Under the pieces are notes generated by a model. That model had not been told where the DNA came from and made no database searches. It saw nothing but the letters and a program-made list of their open reading frames with translations. The position numbers and the translations under genes are program-made. Of a stretch of 37,672 nt of DNA, positions 1-9,094 are shown piece by piece. This DNA is from Microcaldota archaeon. Lineage in GTDB: Archaea > Micrarchaeota > Micrarchaeia > Norongarragalinales > UBA8480. Within the stretch, counting starts at the first letter, position 1; each line of letters starts with the position of its first letter. The stretch spans positions 1-37,672 of the forward strand of contig JAHFHC010000006.1 in the NCBI GenBank assembly GCA_023247085.1, given 5' to 3'.

Positions 1-19
1 TTTCGTGTTTTTCACTCAT
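1..19 (-). CDS. Possible start of a truncated CDS (MSEKHE...) running off the left edge
   Basis: Minus-strand ATG AGT GAA AAA CAC GAA preceded by GGTGAG, a Shine-Dalgarno-like match, just downstream of tyrS. Confidence 0.3.
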
Positions 20-31
20 TGTTTTAGAAAC

Positions 32-1114
32 TCACCTAGTTATATTGAAAGATTTAACTTCTTCGTATAATTTATTGGCAGTCTTGTCTTTTTCAAAATG
101 AGTTCGAATTGGCGCAATTAATTTATCTAAGTAAATTGCAGCAGTGTTTTTCAAATCCATTGGGTGCAATTTACCCGCTACAAAATCGGTTTCTAGTTCA
201 ATGTAAGAAGTGTAAGTGACTGTTCCACCGAATTTAACTGGCCGTTCAATTGTCACTTCTTTAAAGGCGCGAAAAACGATTTCTTTCATGTATTCAAGAA
301 TAGGGTTACCTTGAACAATTTTAGCAGGGCAATAAGCTCCACCGAGTTTTTTCTTAATCTCTTCAGTTGAATCATGCACAAAAATGCAAGAACTTGGTTT
401 TGATTTACTCATTTTAGCGTTTATTTCCGCGTCAATACCTGCTTCGTCGCTCGCAGATGCACTTGTAATTCCATCAAGCCCCAATAGCATTCGGTGGTGT
501 AATGCAACTGGCTTCTTCCATTTTAATTTGTCTGCAACTTCACGCGCTAACATATTTGCTTTACGTTGATCTAAACCCAACTGGCAAATATCAACATCAA
601 GTTGAAATACATCAGCCACTTGCATAGACGGGTAAAAAAGTTGGGCAACATGACTAGTTTCTTCGGCTCTGCCGGCAATTTGCAGTGCGCGTTTAGTGCG
701 GTTTTCAGTGTGGTGTTTAGCAACTAACAAAACTTTTTTCCAGTATTCACCATCATCAAAATGATCTTTATGCCACACTACTTCAATTTTATTTAAATCA
801 AGTCCAGCGGCTTTCCAAACTTCCAAAAAGTATTTGCTAACAACCCTAATATTGTCAAGGTCGCCGCCAAGTTTTTCATTTATCCACGCAAATGAATCTG
901 CAAGAAGGAGCTTGAATTTTACATTTGCTTTTAGTAAGTCTTTCAAAAGCAATGGGCGGTAAACCCCTACGGGCAAATGTGCAAGGCCAGAAGGTTCAAA
1001 ACCGTCATATGCCGTTGGCTTGCTTTTTGTTTCAAGTAAATCGCGCAACTCAGCTTCAGTAACGATTTCTTGACTAATTCCTTTTAATAATTGTAAACGA
1101 TTTTCTAAATCCAT
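32..1114 (-). CDS. tyrS: Tyrosyl-tRNA synthetase
   Basis: 360 aa; YDGFEPSG class I signature and AKMSKSKP (KMSKS) motif; archaeal/eukaryotic-type TyrRS. Confidence 0.93.
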   Translation of the reverse strand: MDLENRLQLLKGISQEIVTEAELRDLLETKSKPTAYDGFEPSGLAHLPVGVYRPLLLKDLLKANVKFKLLLADSFAWINEKLGGDLDNIRVVSKYFLEVWKAAGLDLNKIEVVWHKDHFDDGEYWKKVLLVAKHHTENRTKRALQIAGRAEETSHVAQLFYPSMQVADVFQLDVDICQLGLDQRKANMLAREVADKLKWKKPVALHHRMLLGLDGITSASASDEAGIDAEINAKMSKSKPSSCIFVHDSTEEIKKKLGGAYCPAKIVQGNPILEYMKEIVFRAFKEVTIERPVKFGGTVTYTSYIELETDFVAGKLHPMDLKNTAAIYLDKLIAPIRTHFEKDKTANKLYEEVKSFNITR

Positions 1115-1173
1115 GCAAGTTTTAGCACTTAAGGGTATAAAATCTCATACGGGGAGCCAACAATATTCGATAT

Positions 1174-1680
1174 TCAATTGACTAGCAGTTTTTCCATTAT
1201 AATAATTGGCTTTCCATCTAGAACTTTATCGCTTTTACCTTTTGATACAAAACCAAGAGAATCGTAAAGCGATATTGCAGGGGCATTATCTTCAGAAACA
1301 AGAAGAAAAACTGAAATACAATTGGACTTAATTGCTTCCAGAATTATGCGTTCAGCTAGTTTACGTGCAACTCCATTGCGGCGATGTTCTTCGAGAACCG
1401 CTATTCCCATTAATTTGCATTGATTATCTTTTAATTCAAAATCTGCAAACCCAATTATTCCACGATTGAATTCTGCAACTAAGTACTTTACATTTGTGCT
1501 TTCTAGCCTGCGTTTTATTTCTTCAGTTGAAAAATCTACATATGGAAAAAAACGCTTTGTCAAAACAGTTAAGGTATACAGATTAAGTTTGCTCGCTGGC
1601 CGAATAATCACTTCACGGTTGTTCGTGTTTGAATTAAACGGCATCTGCGCGATTTTGTCAATGAATTGGGATTCCATCAA
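1174..1680 (-). CDS. GNAT family N-acetyltransferase
   Basis: GIAVLEEHRRNGVARKLAERIILEA acetyl-CoA binding motif and NAPAISLYDSLGFVSKGK. Confidence 0.85.
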   Translation of the reverse strand: MMESQFIDKIAQMPFNSNTNNREVIIRPASKLNLYTLTVLTKRFFPYVDFSTEEIKRRLESTNVKYLVAEFNRGIIGFADFELKDNQCKLMGIAVLEEHRRNGVARKLAERIILEAIKSNCISVFLLVSEDNAPAISLYDSLGFVSKGKSDKVLDGKPIIIMEKLLVN

Positions 1681-2206
1681 TCCAATCAGAATAAAACACC
1701 TCTAAAAACCTAGCGGCTACGTCGCTACTGCGTAATTTGACACTTGCTTCTCGGTTTAAATTAAATGAATGATAAGTCCAGTTGTTGCTTCCGACGAAAA
1801 CAGTTTCATTATCAATAACAAGGAATTTAGCATGGACAAGTGAAAAACGCTTTGGGCTTAGCATAACTTGCACTCCTTTTGCTAAAAGTGTTTTTGCCAT
1901 TGGCACATTAGAAGAAATGGAAGAATCAAGAATAACTTTTACATCAACGCCGCGGGCATGCGCAGCTATTAGTTCATCGCGTAATATCGTTGAAGAAAAA
2001 GTGTACACTTCAAGTTCAAGTGAACTACGGCTACTTTGCACTAAATGCACAACAACTTCTTGGTTACCTGGAGAAAAAACGGGTTCAACATCCACTACAC
2101 CAACTTGCGCTGGTGGAACAAAAAAACTAGTATAAACAGGCGTGGTTAATGCAAGGGAAAAACCTAGTGCAATTCCTATTAACAAAACGACAAAATTTTG
2201 CTTCAT
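1658..2206 (-). CDS. Exported or membrane-anchored phospholipase D-like (Nuc-type) nuclease, single HKD motif
   Basis: N-terminal hydrophobic segment, then HAKFLVIDNETVFVGSNNWT (HxKx4D) in a 182 aa protein. Confidence 0.85.
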   Translation of the reverse strand: MKQNFVVLLIGIALGFSLALTTPVYTSFFVPPAQVGVVDVEPVFSPGNQEVVVHLVQSSRSSLELEVYTFSSTILRDELIAAHARGVDVKVILDSSISSNVPMAKTLLAKGVQVMLSPKRFSLVHAKFLVIDNETVFVGSNNWTYHSFNLNREASVKLRSSDVAARFLEVFYSDWIDGIPIH

Positions 2207-3147
2207 TTTTTAGAGTCTTCTATCATTTTGCCGTAATCGATCTTTTTTATCGTTTCCCTTTTTTTATATATATAAACAGAAAAAACACCAAAAGCTAAAA
2301 CGGCTAATAAAATGTGTTCCCATGAAAAATTGACGTTATAGCCAAGTAAATGCGCGGTTAGTAACGTTGGTGCAACTGTTTTTACGCCCGTTGTCTGCGA
2401 TTCTAGCAGGCTGAGTTGTTTTGCGGAGTTTTCAATTGATTTAGACGCGTTTTCAAAGTTATACGCTGCCGCTTGAGCCGTGGTTTCTTTTAACAATTGT
2501 TCAACGTCAGATATATTTTTTGCAAGGTGGCCATTTGACCCGCCAATGCGTTTCTTTAGCGCGTCTATGCGAGCGGTAAGCGCCTGAATAGTAAGCGAAA
2601 CATTTTGAAATTGTTGTTCAAACGAATCAAAAACAATAGGTTGTAAGCTTGCGTTGACAATTACTTTATCTGAATAAGGATAGCCCGTCTGCGGTGCGTT
2701 GAATTTTACAATAAAGGACTTAGTTGTAATTGATGCTGGGGAACACGAATTGTTTACTACTATGCAAGTTAAAGAAAAGCGAACAACTTTAGTTAATTCA
2801 CTGCCTTTACTCTCGTCGAATGCAAAAGAAGAATTTTCACCTAATAAAGTAGATATTTTGACAAATGCGGTTACATTAGAACTAGCTGAAGATAAGTCAC
2901 TAATTCCTGAATGAGGAAGTGCGAATGAAATTGATATATTTCGCTCATACTGATAGCCTGGAAGCACTTTGTCAAAATTAAGGTCACCATCGATTGAAAT
3001 AAGTGAAGTAGTTAAAGAAGCAGCTACGTCGGTTGTTTTAACATCTTGGAACTCCGCGTTAGCTAAATTTCCAAACATAAATACGAGTACACCAATGAAA
3101 AGTACATAAATGATAAATTCTCTCAACTGGACGTGCGAAATAGCCAT
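2203..3147 (-). CDS. Secreted/membrane protein with signal peptide, coiled-coil-like stretch and C-terminal TM helix
   Basis: MAISHVQLREFIIYVLFIGVLVFMFGNLANAEF signal; C-terminal WEHILLAVLAFGVFSVYIYKKRE; stop overlaps the PLD start (ATGA). Track ORF begins at an upstream TTG (3165). Confidence 0.7.
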   Translation of the reverse strand: MAISHVQLREFIIYVLFIGVLVFMFGNLANAEFQDVKTTDVAASLTTSLISIDGDLNFDKVLPGYQYERNISISFALPHSGISDLSSASSNVTAFVKISTLLGENSSFAFDESKGSELTKVVRFSLTCIVVNNSCSPASITTKSFIVKFNAPQTGYPYSDKVIVNASLQPIVFDSFEQQFQNVSLTIQALTARIDALKKRIGGSNGHLAKNISDVEQLLKETTAQAAAYNFENASKSIENSAKQLSLLESQTTGVKTVAPTLLTAHLLGYNVNFSWEHILLAVLAFGVFSVYIYKKRETIKKIDYGKMIEDSKK

Positions 3148-3233
3148 AGCTAATACAAAAAGCAATTCAGTATAAAAGCTTATAGCAATTTCCTAAGAAA
3201 TTCACATAATCTCGGCGAATAATCTCAAAGCAC

Positions 3234-3737
3234 CTAACCAACTCGTCTTTTACTAGCCAAACGAAGTTTAAGCGCACCTTGAAAACGCGCAGCGGGTGCA
3301 CCGGTTCTTAATTGAAGTACCCTGCCCGCACCAACCAACGGCACCCTATGGTTTGAAGTAAGTTGAAATTGAGTTGTAAAACGCTTTACAGCTGAGCCGC
3401 GTAACCTATGTTGTTCTGCTAAGCGCGCTTTAAGTTTTTCAGCAACTCTCGCTGGTTCAGGACTAGGAACAAATCTAGCTTCTGATAGTTTATCTTGCCT
3501 GCCTCTTGAGTTAATATCAGCGCCGCCATTGCGCACGCTATTAATTGCAACTAGTTTAATAAAATGCCGAGCTGCTGATTCCCATTGAGTGGCTCGACCT
3601 ATTTCATTTAGTTGTAAAGGAGTGGTTATAGCTCCACCAATAACTGGTAAAAAACCCAACCAAAGCGACGGGTTTTCTTGTTCTATTTGAGCTGGAGTTT
3701 TTTTAACTTGGTTAACTCCTGGAAATAATTGACCCAT
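3234..3737 (-). CDS. Hypothetical protein
   Basis: 167 aa ORF in an otherwise uncovered interval; no recognised motif. Confidence 0.55.
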   Translation of the reverse strand: MGQLFPGVNQVKKTPAQIEQENPSLWLGFLPVIGGAITTPLQLNEIGRATQWESAARHFIKLVAINSVRNGGADINSRGRQDKLSEARFVPSPEPARVAEKLKARLAEQHRLRGSAVKRFTTQFQLTSNHRVPLVGAGRVLQLRTGAPAARFQGALKLRLASKRRVG

Positions 3738-3815
3738 AAGTATGTTAGTGATATTTCTACGCTTATAAATCTATTCGGCCTTATTATAGCTTATAGGTTA
3801 AAGGCAAAATAATTC

Positions 3816-5573
3816 ATGAAATTTTCCAAAGTTTGTACTGTATTCGACGCAATGGAAGTTACTAGTTCACGCTTAGCTTTAGCCGACTTGCTTGCTAAGT
3901 TATTTGAAGAAACTGACAAAAACGAAATTAAAAAGTTAGTATATCTTTGTCAAGGCGTTGTTTTACCCCCGCATAGCGGTATTGATTTAGGGATGGGAGA
4001 AAAGTACGCTGAACAAGCGATTTCAATTGCTTCAGGCGCAAAAGTTGAAGAAGTTGAAAAATTGTACAGGAAAACCGGGGATTTAGGCGATGCAGCAGAA
4101 CAGTTACTTGCAAAACGCACACAAACAAGCTTATCTCAAAATGAATTAACAATTGCAAAAGTATACAATAATTTTTATAAAATCGCAACAATAAGCGGCC
4201 AAGGTAGCCAAGAAACTAAAATAAAGTTATTAGCTGAATTACTCGTAAATTCTAATGGCAGCGAGTCAAAAACAATCATTAGGTTCGTAACTGGAAAACT
4301 CCGGCTAGGAATAGCAGAACCAACAATTCTTGACGCGCTTTCAGTTATGAAAACAGGTACAAAAGAATTACGCGTTGCTTTAGATCGCGCATACAATTTA
4401 ACTGCCGACTTGGGGCTTATTGCAGAATTATTCTACACCAAAGGACTCACGGGCATTGAAACAATCGCTCCAACGCCATTTAACCCAATTCGCCCGGCAT
4501 TAGCTGAACGTTTGCCGGACGCAGCTGCAATAGTTGAAAAACTTGGGCAATGCAGCGTAGAGGCAAAATACGACGGGTTTCGCTTGCAATGCCACAAACA
4601 AGGGAATAAAGTAACAATATATTCACGAAAACAAGAGCCAATGACGCACATGTTTCCAGATTTAGTAAAAGCAATAACCGAACAAATCAATGCTAAAAGC
4701 ATTATTTTTGAAGGTGAAGCAATTGCATTTGACGAAGATACACAAAGCTTTTTACCATTTCAAACAACGATTACACGTAAGCGTAAACACAATGTAAAAC
4801 AAAAAGCTAAAGAGATTCCACTGGTGCTATTTGCATTTGAACTACTTTACGCTAACGGCGTTGACTACACTCAAAAACCATTTTTAGAAAGAAGAAAAGC
4901 ATTACAAGATTTGCTAAAACCAGGAAAAATAATTCAATTATCAAAAACTATAACAATTGACAAAGCCGGGCAACTACAAGAGTTTTTTGATGAATGCGTT
5001 GCAAATGGGCTAGAGGGAATAATTGCAAAAGATCAAAACGCGCCGTACGTAGCAGGTAGCAGAAAATTTGCGTGGATAAAACTTAAACGTTCATACCAAG
5101 GAAATTTAGCAGACACAATAGATGCAGTAGTCATTGGATTTTACCGTGGAAAAGGCAAGCGAACAGAATTTGGATTTGGCGGGCTACTTACGGCAATATA
5201 CGATGACGAAAATCAAGTGTTCAAAACAATTGCTAAAGTTGGAACAGGGTTTACGGAAGAACAGCTCCAATGGTTTAACGATACGCTCTCACACATATCA
5301 GTAAAAGAAAAGCCACGAAATGTTGATAGTTTAATTGAGCCAGATATTTGGGTAACCCCTAGGCTGGTTGTTACATTAACTGCAGATGAATTAACTAAAT
5401 CACCAACACACACTTGCGCGCGGAAAGAAAGTGAAGGACTTGCGTTGCGTTTTCCTCGTTTAACGCAAATACGCGAAGATAAAAACGCAATTGACGCAAC
5501 AACTGAAAGAGAAGTAATTGAATTATTCAAAATGAGTATAAAGCAAAAGCTTTATGGCGCCGACACAAACTAA
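3816..5573 (+). CDS. lig: ATP-dependent DNA ligase
   Basis: 585 aa; adenylation motif VEAKYDGFRLQCHK, EGEAIAFD, EGIIAKDQNAPYVAGSRKFAWIKLKRSY. Confidence 0.95.
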   Translation: MKFSKVCTVFDAMEVTSSRLALADLLAKLFEETDKNEIKKLVYLCQGVVLPPHSGIDLGMGEKYAEQAISIASGAKVEEVEKLYRKTGDLGDAAEQLLAKRTQTSLSQNELTIAKVYNNFYKIATISGQGSQETKIKLLAELLVNSNGSESKTIIRFVTGKLRLGIAEPTILDALSVMKTGTKELRVALDRAYNLTADLGLIAELFYTKGLTGIETIAPTPFNPIRPALAERLPDAAAIVEKLGQCSVEAKYDGFRLQCHKQGNKVTIYSRKQEPMTHMFPDLVKAITEQINAKSIIFEGEAIAFDEDTQSFLPFQTTITRKRKHNVKQKAKEIPLVLFAFELLYANGVDYTQKPFLERRKALQDLLKPGKIIQLSKTITIDKAGQLQEFFDECVANGLEGIIAKDQNAPYVAGSRKFAWIKLKRSYQGNLADTIDAVVIGFYRGKGKRTEFGFGGLLTAIYDDENQVFKTIAKVGTGFTEEQLQWFNDTLSHISVKEKPRNVDSLIEPDIWVTPRLVVTLTADELTKSPTHTCARKESEGLALRFPRLTQIREDKNAIDATTEREVIELFKMSIKQKLYGADTN

Positions 5574-5627
5574 GCGTTTATTCTGGTTCAAAAATAAAAA
5601 AACAAGTTAAATTGGAGATGTTTAAAC

Positions 5628-6125
5628 ATGCACGAGACATTAGAAAACATACAAAACCATGTACGCAGCCACGTTGGAAAAATAACTGGAAAAGAATTTC
5701 AACCAGCATTGGGCATGCTAAAAGAAGAATTCCAGAAAAACGCTGCGATTACACCTGAAGAAAAACCGGCTTTTGACTTATTTTTTGAAAAACTAAGGTA
5801 TAAAGATAATGGAAAAGGCGCATATCCGGGATTAGCTTTTCTCCTTGCTGCGCTTGAATTTAAAAAAGTGAATAAAAAAGAAACCCTGCAAAAAATGGAG
5901 GAATTTGCCAAAAATATTGTTAAGGAATTAACGCCAAGAATGTGGGAAAACAGCGAACTAGTGTTAAACCCACTGCAAAAAATTGTAAACGCATGTAGGG
6001 ATTCAACCAGTTTCCTTAATCCGCGTATAGCAAAAACGTATGAATACGAAATAAAAGCAAGTTTATTAACTAGCCAAGAGAAAGAAATATTACTCGCTGC
6101 TATAAACGAAATAAGCGGAAAATAA
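5628..6125 (+). CDS. Hypothetical protein (possible paralogue of the next gene)
   Basis: ATG ORF downstream of lig preceded by ttggagatg; helical composition. Confidence 0.65.
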   Translation: MHETLENIQNHVRSHVGKITGKEFQPALGMLKEEFQKNAAITPEEKPAFDLFFEKLRYKDNGKGAYPGLAFLLAALEFKKVNKKETLQKMEEFAKNIVKELTPRMWENSELVLNPLQKIVNACRDSTSFLNPRIAKTYEYEIKASLLTSQEKEILLAAINEISGK

Positions 6126-6132
6126 AAAAAAG

Positions 6133-6639
6133 TTGAAAAACATGAGAGCATTTATAAGAGAAATTAGCGCCTTGGCAGCTAGAGTTCCACCCGCAAACCA
6201 ATTTCCACATTATAGAGAAGCACATGAAATCACTTCTAGGGCAATAATAAGGGAATTAACAAGAAAACGAATTGGCAAAGCTCAAATTACAGCAGCAGAA
6301 GAAGTACTTAAAAAAACTAGATTTGATGAAAATGGGCGTATACCAATACATGAAGCGGAAATGTATTTAATTGGTTTAAGAGTAAAAGAAGCAGGACACG
6401 AAAAAGTATTTGCGCGTATAGAACAAGCTGCGCTAAAAATCTCAGAAATATTATATCGCAAAAAAGTAATGGGAGCCGTATCCTGTAATCCCCCGATTAA
6501 TATACATGCGCAAATGCAGAATATTCGCGCAGTTTTAGAAGGAGAAGAACCAGGCTTACCGGAAATAGTTGAAGGCAGTCCTTTATCCCCTGAGGATAAG
6601 AAAAAACTTTTAGATTACTATCACGCTGGAGTGAAATAA
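6133..6639 (+). CDS. Hypothetical protein
   Basis: ORF in the same direction as its neighbours; likely ATG at 6142 (MRAFIREISA). Confidence 0.65.
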   Translation: MKNMRAFIREISALAARVPPANQFPHYREAHEITSRAIIRELTRKRIGKAQITAAEEVLKKTRFDENGRIPIHEAEMYLIGLRVKEAGHEKVFARIEQAALKISEILYRKKVMGAVSCNPPINIHAQMQNIRAVLEGEEPGLPEIVEGSPLSPEDKKKLLDYYHAGVK

Positions 6640-6644
6640 ACCAC

Positions 6645-6986
6645 ATGTACAAACAAGCGATTATAATTCGAAACGATTTGCAAATGGGAAAAGGAAAAAT
6701 CGCGGCTCAAGCTTCACATGCTAGTTTACAATCGTATTTGAAAACAGATGAAGAAACGCGAGACGAATGGGAAGCAGAAGGAATGAAAAAAATTACTTTA
6801 AAAGTAAATAGTGAAAAAGAACTTTTTGAAATTTTTAATGCTGCAAAAAAACGGAAATTACCAGCGGCGCTTATTCATGATGCAGGCCAAACGCAAGTTG
6901 AACCTGGAACAGTAACTTCAGTTGCAATTGGTCCAGCTGATGAAGACGAAATTGATGTAATTACTGGAAAACTAAAACTACTCTAA
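6645..6986 (+). CDS. pth2: Peptidyl-tRNA hydrolase, Pth2 family
   Basis: QAIIIRNDLQMGKGKIAAQASHAS ... LIHDAGQTQVEPGTVTSVAIGP. Confidence 0.95.
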   Translation: MYKQAIIIRNDLQMGKGKIAAQASHASLQSYLKTDEETRDEWEAEGMKKITLKVNSEKELFEIFNAAKKRKLPAALIHDAGQTQVEPGTVTSVAIGPADEDEIDVITGKLKLL

Positions 6987-7035
6987 TACACGCAGGATTA
7001 GAGCATAATAATTAAAAAAACGAAAAATAGTTTAC

Positions 7036-7269
7036 TTATCTTTTCATTTGTGGCTTGTTGCGATTTGCCTTGTGAAACTGCTTGTATTTATGATTTTTTC
7101 CACGCAATGCTGCTTTAATTTCAGATAATTTAACAAGCAAATTAGCAGGCGCATTTTTTCCAGCGCGCACAAAACTTCCAATTGACGCAGTTACATCGTT
7201 CAGCATGTCACTAAGTTGATCACGCGTAAAAAGCTTGAGTTTTTTTACTTCTGCACTTTTTTTACTCAT
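7036..7269 (-). CDS. Small basic hypothetical protein
   Basis: 77 aa; cotranscription with the upstream RHH gene is plausible. Confidence 0.55.
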   Translation of the reverse strand: MSKKSAEVKKLKLFTRDQLSDMLNDVTASIGSFVRAGKNAPANLLVKLSEIKAALRGKNHKYKQFHKANRNKPQMKR

Positions 7270-7304
7270 TTTAATTCACTACCGTTCTTGTTTTTTTCTA
7301 TCTT

Positions 7305-7490
7305 TTATTTCTTTTTTCCGTTTGTACCTTCTACTGGTGCGCCGTGTTCTTTTTCATATGCTTCAATGTCTCGGCGAATTAATTCACGCACATAATCTTG
7401 AATAGATGGAAATTTGCGTTTGCTAGTTGCATAATCGCCGAGTGCCCAATCAGTAGGGATCGTAACTAGAAAAGACTCGGAATCCGCCAT
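7305..7490 (-). CDS. Short ribbon-helix-helix-like protein (CdrS-like candidate)
   Basis: 61 aa: SFLVTIPTDWALGDYATSKRKFPSIQDYVRELIRRDIEAYEK; beta strand plus two helices; divergent from ftsZ. Confidence 0.6.
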   Translation of the reverse strand: MADSESFLVTIPTDWALGDYATSKRKFPSIQDYVRELIRRDIEAYEKEHGAPVEGTNGKKK

Positions 7491-7583
7491 TTTTTTACTT
7501 TCAACTCATATTTTTTAACGGGACAGCAAAACGTGCTACAAAACTTTTTAAAATCTTTTGCAAAAAAAGCCCCAGAAATTGTT

Positions 7584-7599
7584 TATATGAATTCATATA
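7584..7599. promoter_or_regulatory. Perfect 16-bp palindrome TATATGAATTCATATA between the RHH gene and ftsZ
   Basis: Read directly; contains TATA-like sequence on both strands. Confidence 0.5.
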
Positions 7600-7695
7600 T
7601 AAACCTATTGGCGCTCGGACGAACCACCTCACTTCCACTTTTTCTAGTGAAAAAAGAGAAAATTTCAATCAAAAACGGGAGAAAAAAGGCGAAAG

Positions 7696-7709
7696 ATTTA
7701 TATATAAAT
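7696..7709 (+). promoter_or_regulatory. TATA box of the first ftsZ (ATTTATATATAAAT, itself palindromic)
   Basis: Archaeal TATA-like element; predicted start about 25 nt downstream; AAAGGAGTGG SD upstream of the 7764 ATG. Confidence 0.6.
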
Positions 7710-7763
7710 GCACCTTGGCTATATACAAGTTAAAATTTTTCAAAAAAGGAGTGGATAATTCAC

Positions 7764-8828
7764 ATGGAAGAAATCGTAAAATCAGCAATGCAGAGCACTT
7801 CAACATCTAAGTCACTTGGTGGCGATTTTGAAGAGATTAAAATAGTTGTAATGGGTTGTGGAGGCGCAGGCAACAATACGATTAACCGATTGAAGAGGCT
7901 CGGCATAAAAGGAGCTGAACTAGCTGCTTGTAATACTGACCGACAACACTTGTCACTCATGGAAGACGGGATTCACAAGGTATTAATCGGCAAAAGTATC
8001 ACAAAGGGACTTGGTGCAGGTGGTTTTCCAGAAGTTGGAGCTAAATGTGCAGAAGTTGATAGGCCAGAATTAGAGAAACTCCTTGCAGGGTCTCACTTAG
8101 TATTCGTAACTGCAGGTATGGGCGGTGGAACTGGAACCGGAAGTGCTCCAATAATTGCGCAAATTGCAAAAGAACAAGGCGCAATTGTAGTTGCAATGGT
8201 TTCATACCCATTTGCACTTGAACGCGCACGCGTCTTCAAAGCAGATGAAGGGATTCAAAGATTACGCCAAGTTGCGGATTCAGTTATCATTCTTGACAAC
8301 AACCGATTAGTTGAAATTGTGCCAAACTTGCCAATGAATCAAGCTTTCTTAGTGGCTGACGAAATTCTCGGCAAAGCAATTGGCGGATTAGTATTCACAA
8401 TCACTCAACCTTCATTAGTTAACATTGACTTTGCAGATGTCAGGGCAATTATGGGCAACGGAGATGTTGGAATGATTGCAGTTGGTAGTGGCAAGGGTTC
8501 AAACAAAGTTGAAGATGCAGTAAACGGGGTTATGAAGAACCGTTTGCTTGATGTTGACTTCGCTGGAGCAAAAGGAGCAATTATTCACATAGCTGGCGGT
8601 TCTGATTTAACTCTTGGTGATGCAATTAAAGCTGGTGAGATAATTACTGAGCAAATGGATCCAAATGCAAGTGTCAAATGGGGAGCAAGGCTCATTCCAG
8701 ATTACGATGGCAAGCTTGAAATAACCGCAATTGTCACAGGGGTAAGATCACCCCATATAGTTGGCCATGCGGCAGCTGAGAAGAAAAAAGCTAAAGAGCC
8801 AGGCTATGACATTGAGATAATCGGCTAA
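7764..8828 (+). CDS. ftsZ: Cell division GTPase FtsZ (copy 1)
   Basis: [25 protein letters not shown] tubulin signature, [12 protein letters not shown]7 loop. Confidence 0.95.
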   Translation: MEEIVKSAMQSTSTSKSLGGDFEEIKIVVMGCGGAGNNTINRLKRLGIKGAELAACNTDRQHLSLMEDGIHKVLIGKSITKGLGAGGFPEVGAKCAEVDRPELEKLLAGSHLVFVTAGMGGGTGTGSAPIIAQIAKEQGAIVVAMVSYPFALERARVFKADEGIQRLRQVADSVIILDNNRLVEIVPNLPMNQAFLVADEILGKAIGGLVFTITQPSLVNIDFADVRAIMGNGDVGMIAVGSGKGSNKVEDAVNGVMKNRLLDVDFAGAKGAIIHIAGGSDLTLGDAIKAGEIITEQMDPNASVKWGARLIPDYDGKLEITAIVTGVRSPHIVGHAAAEKKKAKEPGYDIEIIG

Positions 8829-8838
8829 AAAGCCATTA

Positions 8839-8885
8839 ATTTTATTTTATATTTTTTTTAGTTTGTTTTGAATTTTTTTTTTAAA
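8839..8885 (+). terminator. T-rich tract downstream of ftsZ copy 1
   Basis: Long T runs at 8839-8885; archaeal termination is typically at oligo-T. Confidence 0.5.
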
Positions 8886-9094
8886 TGTTTTTGATAAACG
8901 GGAACTGTTTCGCCCACCCACCAATGGAGCAGTTGTCGTAAACGAAATGTTGTTCTTTGTAGCAACATGGCGTTAAAAAAAGGAATCCCATGCGCTGTTT
9001 GTTTTTCAAAGCGCTTGTAATAGAGGTAGCGTGAGCCACTTTTGGATTTTTGAATGGGGAATAAAAAAAGGAGAAAAGAGGTTGAAAAAATAAA

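Noticed and set aside
7533-7733. 66-aa plus-strand ORF upstream of ftsZ
   Set aside because: Runs through the TATA elements and palindromes of the divergent promoter region; no SD or recognisable protein features.
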